Assembly: GCA_947458985.1 (NCBI GenBank)
Contig: CANHBA010000077.1
Location: forward strand, 1 to 9,813
DNA from: Flavobacteriales bacterium
GTDB lineage: Bacteria; Bacteroidota; Bacteroidia; Flavobacteriales_D; Crocinitomicaceae
Length of the DNA: 9,813 nucleotides
Direction of reading: 5' to 3'
Shown here: positions 1 to 5,736 of the stretch, one piece after another
Layout of the letters: the number at the start of each line of letters is the position of its first letter
Position numbering within the stretch: position 1 is the stretch's first letter
Notes under the pieces: model-generated
Databases searched by the model: none
What the model saw: only the letters and a program-made list of their open reading frames with translations
Told to the model about the DNA's origin: nothing
Program-made: the position numbers and the translations under genes

Positions 1-1061
1 CAATCGAAGGCCAAAACGCGTTGCTTTCCGCTTTCTACTAATTGGGTTTGCAAAGCTACATCATTTTTTAATTGTTCCATTGCTTTGGCGATCGCTTCCA
101 CATCAAAGGGGTCCACATACAGCGCGGCATCGGCAGCTATTTCAGGCAAACAACTTTTGTTTCCTGCAATAATTGGCGTTTGGGCGGCCATTGCTTCGGC
201 TAGAGGCATGCCAAATCCTTCAAAATAGGGCACATAAACAAATGCGGAGGCAGCTGCCATTATTGCAGCGAGTGACTCAGTTTGAATGTGTCCTTTGAAA
301 TGAATACGCTTGGCCAGCACTGATTCGATTTCAAAGGTTTGGTCTTTCCACATGGCGGCACCTACAATAACGAGTTGATACATGGCTTCTGTTTGCGCAT
401 ACAATTGAAAAGCTTGAAGCAAACGATGGATATTTTTTCTGGGGTGTAGAGACCCTACAAACAGGAAGTATGGCTCTTGGAAACCTAATTGCTGCTGGAC
501 AATTTCTTTTTCTTGAACGGTAAGTGGTTTATATTTGGTATTGACCCCATTATAGATGACGCTGATCTTTTCTGCAGGTATTTGGTAGCTGGAGATGATG
601 TCTTGTTTGGTGGTTTCAGATACTGTAACAATTTGATTTGCAGCTTTTGCGAAACGAGGAAAGTACTTTTTGTAGTACCAAGCTACCCATTTAGGGAGGT
701 CTTGCGGAAAGTGTTCAAAATTGAGGTCGTGGATGGTGGCCAGAACTGGTGTTTTGCTGCCCAATGGAAACATGCCGTCAGGTGACCAAAAAACATCGAG
801 TTGGTCTTTTTGAATGGCCCTTTTTAAGCGCCATTGAAACCAGATGACGTATAAGAAAGGATGCCTGGTTGGCGGAAAAACACTTTTGCAAATGACATTT
901 GACCCAAAGTTAAATTGTGGATCTACCGGACGGTCAAAGTAACAAATAAAGGTGTGTTCGGGGTGAGCAATGGTGATTCGCTTGACAATTTCTAGCGTGT
1001 AATTACCGAAGCCTTCCATTTTTTGGCCAAGTAAGGATCTGGTATTGATGCCAATGCGCAT
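1..1061 (-). CDS. Family 4 (GT-B fold) glycosyltransferase, 3' end missing
   Basis: Predicted cytoplasmic or membrane-associated transferase moving a sugar from a nucleotide-sugar donor to a glycan or lipid-linked acceptor; the actual sugar cannot be read from the sequence. I translated 353 codons from ATG at 1061 to the left edge. The N-terminal acceptor half starts MRIGINTRSL and has the glycine-containing loop GFGNYTLE (17-24). The linker reads VIYNGVN (168-174). The donor-binding half has FVGSLHPRKNIHRLLQAF (201-218), a classic GT4 signature with the phosphate-contacting Arg/Lys pair, and EGFGMPLAE (281-289), the E-x7-E motif of retaining GT4 enzymes. Family members are usually about 370-380 residues, so probably only the final helix lies outside the window. 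The start codon sits one base after the stop of the hydrolase gene (TAG-C-ATG), which implies translational coupling. Family is secure; specificity is unknown. Confidence 0.9.
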   Translation of the reverse strand, partial: MRIGINTRSLLGQKMEGFGNYTLEIVKRITIAHPEHTFICYFDRPVDPQFNFGSNVICKSVFPPTRHPFLYVIWFQWRLKRAIQKDQLDVFWSPDGMFPLGSKTPVLATIHDLNFEHFPQDLPKWVAWYYKKYFPRFAKAANQIVTVSETTKQDIISSYQIPAEKISVIYNGVNTKYKPLTVQEKEIVQQQLGFQEPYFLFVGSLHPRKNIHRLLQAFQLYAQTEAMYQLVIVGAAMWKDQTFEIESVLAKRIHFKGHIQTESLAAIMAAASAFVYVPYFEGFGMPLAEAMAAQTPIIAGNKSCLPEIAADAALYVDPFDVEAIAKAMEQLKNDVALQTQLVESGKQRVLAFD

Positions 1062-1062
1062 G

Positions 1063-1704
1063 CTAGAATTCGAGGATATAATTGGTTTGTTTTTCTCGAC
1101 CAATTGTGGTAGCTGGTCCGTGACCACAATAAACGACCGTTTGCTCAGGAAATTTGAACATGACTTCAAAAATGCTTTTTTTCAGGGTTTCGAGATCGCC
1201 ACCCGGCAAGTCAACGCGTCCAAAACTTCCTTTAAACAAGACGTCACCGTTGATCACAAAACCGCTCTCGTGATGGAAAACAACATGGCCTGGAGCATGT
1301 CCAGGGGTGTAGTAAACTTTGAACGAGAGGTTACCAAACTGCAATTCTTGTTGGTCTGTGAGTTGGTGAGTTGGCACCTCTGTTTCTTTATAATTTTCAA
1401 AACCATAAACATGGGCGTAGCTCTTGACGGAGGTCCAGGTGGCGTGGTCTGAAGGATGCAGATAGGCAGGTGCTGCAAAAGCTTGTTGGCAATAAGAAGC
1501 ACCTAAAATATGATCGATATGCGCATGCGTAAAAAGGATGGCTTTTACTTTAAGGCCATTTGTGTTGATGTAATCGAAGAGTTCTGTTTCTTCTTGGCGT
1601 GTATAGCAACCCGGGTCAAAAATGACGGCATCTTGGCCATCGGAAACGACAAAAGTGTTTTCTTGAAAGGCGTTAAAAGCAAAAGCTTGGACTTGAACTG
1701 ACAT
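1063..1704 (-). CDS. Metallo-beta-lactamase-fold hydrolase, glyoxalase II-like (YcbL/GloC type)
   Basis: Predicted cytoplasmic dinuclear-metal hydrolase of 213 residues with no signal peptide. The metal site is complete: THAHIDH gives H60, H62, D64 and H65; TPGHAPGH gives H136; GD gives D154, the likely bridging aspartate; and CGHGPATTIG gives H195. The segment GSFGRVDLPGGD (159-170) is typical of the short glyoxalase II-like subgroup. The length matches YcbL/GloC proteins, which lack the C-terminal substrate-binding domain of classical glyoxalase II. Known members hydrolyse S-D-lactoylglutathione or related thiolesters; activity on that substrate here is inference, and another thiolester or an unrelated ester is possible. 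The gene lies 25 bases after the giant surface-protein gene and 1 base before the glycosyltransferase start, so it is probably the middle gene of an operon. Its products do not suggest a shared pathway. Confidence 0.9.
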   Translation of the reverse strand: MSVQVQAFAFNAFQENTFVVSDGQDAVIFDPGCYTRQEETELFDYINTNGLKVKAILFTHAHIDHILGASYCQQAFAAPAYLHPSDHATWTSVKSYAHVYGFENYKETEVPTHQLTDQQELQFGNLSFKVYYTPGHAPGHVVFHHESGFVINGDVLFKGSFGRVDLPGGDLETLKKSIFEVMFKFPEQTVVYCGHGPATTIGREKQTNYILEF

Positions 1705-1729
1705 AGTTCAAAGTTACGGTAAATCTGCT

Positions 1730-4700
1730 TTAGCGCAGCAAATTGACATGACCAGTCAGGACTTCTTTTCGATTGAGGTAATCGGTGTATTTGATTTTCC
1801 AGGTGTAGGTGCCATCTTGGCAAGGACGGAAGTTGTAGGTGCCGTCCCAGTAGTCTTTAAGGTCGGTGAATTCATAAATGAGTTCTCCCCAGCGGTTATA
1901 GATGCTGACTTCTACCTCAAGGAAATTACCGCCAACCACCCTGAAATACTGATTGAACATATCGCCATCAGGGGTGAAGGTATTCGGCACATAAAAGAAG
2001 GGGTCAAAGAAGATATTGACTTGGCTTTGCGCAGTACAACCGTTTTGGTCGGTGAAATAAACGGAATAAATTGCGTTCTGATTGGGTGTCACTTCTGTAG
2101 ATTGACAAGTTGGGCAAGACACTTCATCTTGTGGCGTCCATAAAAATGCGCCAGGCCCAGAAGGGTCAGCGGTAAGTTGGATGACATCGCCCTGAATGGC
2201 ATAGATGTCTGGGCCAGCATTCACAAATGCTGGCTGGTAAACATTGACTTGCACAAAAGCCGAGTCTTGGCAGCCTTGCGCATCTGTTCCGATGACCATG
2301 TAGGTTGTGTTGTAAGGAGGTAGAACAGAGACTTGTGCTCCGTTGGCACTTGAGCCGTTGGCGCTCGGGCTCCATTCGTAATAGAGTGCGCCGCTCGCCC
2401 ATAGGTTAGCCGGGCGCCCTGGGCATACAATTGTGTCGTTGCCGGCCCAAATTTGGGCTGTGAGGATAGAAACCCAAACGGAATCAGACTCGGTTCCACA
2501 ACTATTGGTGACATCCACAAAATAGTATTGACCAATAAGCGGATTGATTTGAACCGTTTGGTTCGTTGCGCCAATTAAGTTATTACTTGGATACCAAAAG
2601 TAGCTCGTGCCTCCGGATGCTGTGAGGGGCATGGAGGTGCCGTAACAGAGCGACACGCTGTCGATGAGTTGTGGAACAGGTGGGTTATTGAAAACCGTGA
2701 TACTAATGGAGTCTTGGGCAGTACAGCCATTGGCCGAGGTCGCCGTTGCAGTGTAAGTGATGTTGTTGGAAGGTGTAGAGAGCACATTGGCACCACTTGT
2801 AGTGTTGAGAAAGTTACCAGGTGACCAGCTTATGGTTCCGGTTGCGGTGGCGGTAATATCGACGGTTTCTCCAATACAGATGGTGGTGTCGTTGGGGAGC
2901 GTGATGGTTGGTGCACTCACGTTGAGGGTTAATTGGAGGGTATCTGAACCACATGAATCGGCAACAATGACCGAAAATGTAGTTGTTGTGAAAATTGTGG
3001 CAGTAGGGCTTGGACTACTTGGATTGTCTAATACATTCGCAGGCGACCAAGTATAGCTACTACCACCGTAGGCTTCTAATTGGTAGGAGTCGCCAGGGCA
3101 GATACTTCCGGTGGGTTGTACAGCGCCTGCCGTAAAGCCCCCGATGACTAATGTAATGGTGACAGAATCCGGAGTAAAACAACCCGTTGAATCGAAAGCG
3201 ACAAGCAGAACATCGTAGGTTCCCGGCGTTGTATAGGCATGTATAGGCTCATAGGCGTTAGAGGTGTTTCCATCTCCAAAGTCCCAGAAGAACGAATTGG
3301 CGTTTTGTGAATTGTTGTCAAAAAAAACGTTTTGTGGAATACAAATGAGTGGAGCAGGCTGCGCAGCAATGGCTTCAATGGTACTCAATTCAAATTTGAA
3401 ACAAGCTAAATTACAATTGGAGCTTTGGTTGGTTGGTGACCATGAGCCTGGTGTACTTGTAAACCCAAAGTCATTGCCGCCACAGGCTCCGCAAACGGCA
3501 TGGTAAATTCGGCCTTGGTTGTCAAAGCGGGAGGTACCGCCATCTACGTGGTTAGAGCTGCTGCTGATGCCGCCCATAAAGGTGGCATATTTGAGTGCGC
3601 TAGCGTCTTGATCGAGTACGGCAATGTAGAAATTGGATCCGTTGGTATTGAGTTGATAAGCGTCGAGTGTGACGGGGAAGTTGTTGGTGGTTGAAAAGGA
3701 CGCTTGCCCATAGAGCTGATTGAGCTGCCCACCCCAACCGGCCAAGTAAATATCGTAGCAATCTGATATCAAAAACGCAGTTGGCGAAAGTTCGACGTGA
3801 CCTGTTGCTGCACCAATCATAGTAGTCCAATTGGTGACGGATAAATCTTGGGCATATTTGCGTAAAAATTGTCCGGAATTGGCATTGCCGTAACAGCCTG
3901 GTGTAATGGCCCATGAAGATTCTGATTGTCCGTAAACGTACACAGCGTTGTCTATATCTGTTCGGATAAAATAGGTTTGGTCGTATTCGGACTGCCCCAT
4001 GTAGGTTCCAGATTGCAATGCGCCACTTGCGGTGTTGATGCGTAAGGCATAACCATCCGAACTACCACCATTGAAAGTGAGGTCGTGGCCGCCACTAATT
4101 GCTAAAGAACTAGAGGTGGTGCCGCCCGCAACATATGCGCTGCCGTTGGAACCGATAGTAATAGAATTGCCAGATTCTGCTCCGCTACCACCAAAGTAGG
4201 TACTCCAGAGCATTTGAGAAAGCCCTGCATTCATTTTAAAAATAACGGCGTCTTGTGCGCCGTTGAGCAGTCCTTGAAATGCGTTTGTTGTTGGGAAATT
4301 GGTAGATGTGGTGGTACTGGAAATATAGACGTTTTGGCTGGCGTCAAGTACAATTTCGCCTCTGAATTGGTCTCCGTAATTGTAAAATAAACTGGCTGCA
4401 TTGAGGCCATCGGTACTAGTGCCGCCTACAAAAGTTGAGGATAACAATGCCGTGCCGTTGGCATTTAAACGCGCAATGTAGATATCCGAACCATTGAATT
4501 CAAGTGAGTTTTGAAGCTGATAAGGGCCGCCGTTAAATGAATTGTCATAGGGTTGCCCTGCCATCGGAAAATTAGTAGAGGAGGTCACGCCGTAGATGTA
4601 AAGCTCGCCATTTGGAGCACTTACAATACTGTGAGGCGTTTCGTTTCCTGAACCACCGAGGTAGGTGGAGTAGAGCAATGCGGTTCCGTTGGCATTGAAT

Positions 4701-5596
4701 TTGGTGATGCCGACGTCCATTGGAAAAGAGCCTGTCCCGGAATTGTAAGTTGGGTCATAGGCACCAGCTGAACTTGGGTAACCAGAACCAAAGACGATGC
4801 CTCCTCCAAAAAGATTGCCGTTGACGTCTGGTGTAGCGGTAAAGCCCCAGTTGTCTACGGGTGAGCCCGTGAAGGTAGAAAATGTAAGACTTGGGTCAAT
4901 GAATAGCGCCAGATTTGGATCGTAGGAGGCGCCTACTTGAAAAGAGATGATATTGTTGCTGATAACAAATTGGATAGGGACTTCTATCTTTTGGTTTTCA
5001 GAGAGGATATTCCAGGCAAGCGGAGCACTATAGGTGATTTCACCAAAACGATGGGTTAAATGTAAAAAACCTTCGGAATCAACAAAAATTGAATCGGCAC
5101 CCTGAATTTCGAAGTCAAATTGGTGAAGGTCGGAATTAGGTTGGAGTTGTAGGTGAAATGCAAATTGTTTGTTGTCAATGAGGTAACGCAGGTCACCGTT
5201 TTCAAAGTATTCATTAGCTGTTATTGCTGATGTTCCACGGATCTTAGATTTCCATTTACTTTGGTCATTGCCTATGAAATAGTTGTGGTAGTGTTCACTG
5301 CTGTCTTTGGCTAAAAACGTGGGGTTTTGAGCGTGAAGAAATCGGTGTTTAATGGCGTGATATGCCGTTCCTCCTTCGTGGTGTTCATGTGCTTCTTTAG
5401 CATCGTGTTCGTGAGAAGTGGCATTGGACAGAAAATAGGTAAGCCCTTCTTGTTCTACATAGAGTCGTCCTGAGGAGAGCGGTAAGTTATATAAAATACG
5501 GTTGTCCCATTGGCCATGATTGGGATACATCCAAATTTCTTGGGCAAATGCCGTTTGAAAAAGGCTGAATAAAAATAAGACACGTATTAGGTTCAT
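1730..5596 (-). CDS. Giant T9SS type B-sorted surface protein: beta-propeller, PKD, Ig-like stalk, CHU_C-like C-terminal domain
   Basis: Secreted, probably cell-surface-attached protein of 1,288 residues. Order (numbering from ATG at 5596): signal peptide 1-18 (MNLIRVLFLFSLFQTAFA, then Q); N-terminal beta-rich domain about 20-225 with a His-rich loop at 62-84; repeat region about 232-735 with seven blade-like motifs such as YSTYLGG and WSTYFGG (SBBP-type); PKD domain about 742-819 with WDFGDG at 771-776; five Ig-like modules of about 75 residues (about 820-1196); and a C-terminal domain 1200-1288 with VPNTFTPDGD, IYNRWGELIY, WDGTY and TGHVNLLR. That last domain matches the gliding-motility-associated/T9SS type B sorting family, so export through the T9SS is expected. 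An in-frame TTG at 5635 would add 13 residues before the hydrophobic core; ATG at 5596 gives a standard signal peptide and is preferred. It is first gene of the leftward cluster. Adhesin-like or scaffold role is inference; no catalytic site was seen. Confidence 0.92.
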   Translation of the reverse strand: MNLIRVLFLFSLFQTAFAQEIWMYPNHGQWDNRILYNLPLSSGRLYVEQEGLTYFLSNATSHEHDAKEAHEHHEGGTAYHAIKHRFLHAQNPTFLAKDSSEHYHNYFIGNDQSKWKSKIRGTSAITANEYFENGDLRYLIDNKQFAFHLQLQPNSDLHQFDFEIQGADSIFVDSEGFLHLTHRFGEITYSAPLAWNILSENQKIEVPIQFVISNNIISFQVGASYDPNLALFIDPSLTFSTFTGSPVDNWGFTATPDVNGNLFGGGIVFGSGYPSSAGAYDPTYNSGTGSFPMDVGITKFNANGTALLYSTYLGGSGNETPHSIVSAPNGELYIYGVTSSTNFPMAGQPYDNSFNGGPYQLQNSLEFNGSDIYIARLNANGTALLSSTFVGGTSTDGLNAASLFYNYGDQFRGEIVLDASQNVYISSTTTSTNFPTTNAFQGLLNGAQDAVIFKMNAGLSQMLWSTYFGGSGAESGNSITIGSNGSAYVAGGTTSSSLAISGGHDLTFNGGSSDGYALRINTASGALQSGTYMGQSEYDQTYFIRTDIDNAVYVYGQSESSWAITPGCYGNANSGQFLRKYAQDLSVTNWTTMIGAATGHVELSPTAFLISDCYDIYLAGWGGQLNQLYGQASFSTTNNFPVTLDAYQLNTNGSNFYIAVLDQDASALKYATFMGGISSSSNHVDGGTSRFDNQGRIYHAVCGACGGNDFGFTSTPGSWSPTNQSSNCNLACFKFELSTIEAIAAQPAPLICIPQNVFFDNNSQNANSFFWDFGDGNTSNAYEPIHAYTTPGTYDVLLVAFDSTGCFTPDSVTITLVIGGFTAGAVQPTGSICPGDSYQLEAYGGSSYTWSPANVLDNPSSPSPTATIFTTTTFSVIVADSCGSDTLQLTLNVSAPTITLPNDTTICIGETVDITATATGTISWSPGNFLNTTSGANVLSTPSNNITYTATATSANGCTAQDSISITVFNNPPVPQLIDSVSLCYGTSMPLTASGGTSYFWYPSNNLIGATNQTVQINPLIGQYYFVDVTNSCGTESDSVWVSILTAQIWAGNDTIVCPGRPANLWASGALYYEWSPSANGSSANGAQVSVLPPYNTTYMVIGTDAQGCQDSAFVQVNVYQPAFVNAGPDIYAIQGDVIQLTADPSGPGAFLWTPQDEVSCPTCQSTEVTPNQNAIYSVYFTDQNGCTAQSQVNIFFDPFFYVPNTFTPDGDMFNQYFRVVGGNFLEVEVSIYNRWGELIYEFTDLKDYWDGTYNFRPCQDGTYTWKIKYTDYLNRKEVLTGHVNLLR
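2009..3139 (-). repeat. Five tandem Ig-like modules with paired cysteines (stalk of the type B surface protein)
   Basis: Five modules of about 75 residues follow the PKD domain. The first four open with a cysteine-glycine turn (CPGDS, CIGET, CYGTS, CPGRP; cysteines at 833, 907, 984 and 1058) and then show W-[SY]-P about 15-20 residues later. All five close with a second cysteine near 882, 958, 1033, 1109 and 1187, usually in a D/N-x-GC or SCG context. One disulfide per module is a reasonable inference for an extracellular protein. The fifth module keeps only the closing cysteine of this pattern and instead has a separate CPTC at 1161-1164. Such modules commonly form a rod that holds a binding head away from the cell. 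Confidence 0.6.
3392..4903 (-). repeat. Seven-motif beta-propeller repeat region within the type B surface protein
   Basis: The translated region contains seven copies of a degenerate motif of the form [YFWS]-[ST]-T-[YFM]-x-G-[GSAQ]: FSTFTGS, YSTYLGG, SSTFVGG, WSTYFGG, SGTYMGQ, WTTMIGA and YATFMGG. The central threonines are at residues 241, 311, 388, 466, 531, 592 and 672, giving steps of 70, 77, 78, 65, 61 and 80. Two copies are preceded by the identical stretch NANGTALL. This is the pattern of SBBP-type propeller blades; a seven-bladed propeller is inferred from the count. The DNA copies are diverged, so this is a protein-level repeat and not a recent tandem duplication. Confidence 0.65.
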
Positions 5597-5736
5597 GGCG
5601 TTGAGTAAATTTAACACAAACAAGTGCAATCTCAAAATAATAAACTACCTAAAAGCGAGAAGGTTGCCAAAGTCTGGATAAAAATATGGCGATTGGTAGA
5701 AAATTGCGTTTATTTGTGTTCTCAAAAAGCACGCTT
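5597..5736. promoter_or_regulatory. Divergent control region between the two T9SS cargo genes
   Basis: This AT-rich 140-base gap separates the two divergent start codons and must hold, or lie near, the promoters of both. Facing away from each other are two near-identical elements, AACACAAACAA at 5613-5623 and its approximate inverse TTATTTGTGTT at 5710-5720 (10 of 11 bases match). Each ends exactly 16 bases before its own ATG. TTTATTTG at 5709-5716 differs by one base from the Bacteroidota -7 consensus TAnnTTTG, but I see no well-placed -33 TTG partner on either side. Promoter placement is therefore tentative. No clear Shine-Dalgarno sequence precedes either start. Confidence 0.3.

Noticed and set aside
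489..785. Plus-strand frame of 98 codons in the glycosyltransferase region
   Set aside because: The minus strand is open throughout and encodes clear GT4 motifs; this frame is an antisense shadow.
1045..1452. Plus-strand frame of 135 codons opposite the metallo-hydrolase
   Set aside because: The opposite strand carries a complete metal-binding motif set over the same bases; the plus-strand product resembles nothing and has no start context.
1715..1740. Possible hairpin between the surface-protein gene and the hydrolase gene (CTGC/GCAG arms)
   Set aside because: The stem is only four base pairs and has no following T-run on the transcribed strand, so it is not a convincing terminator.
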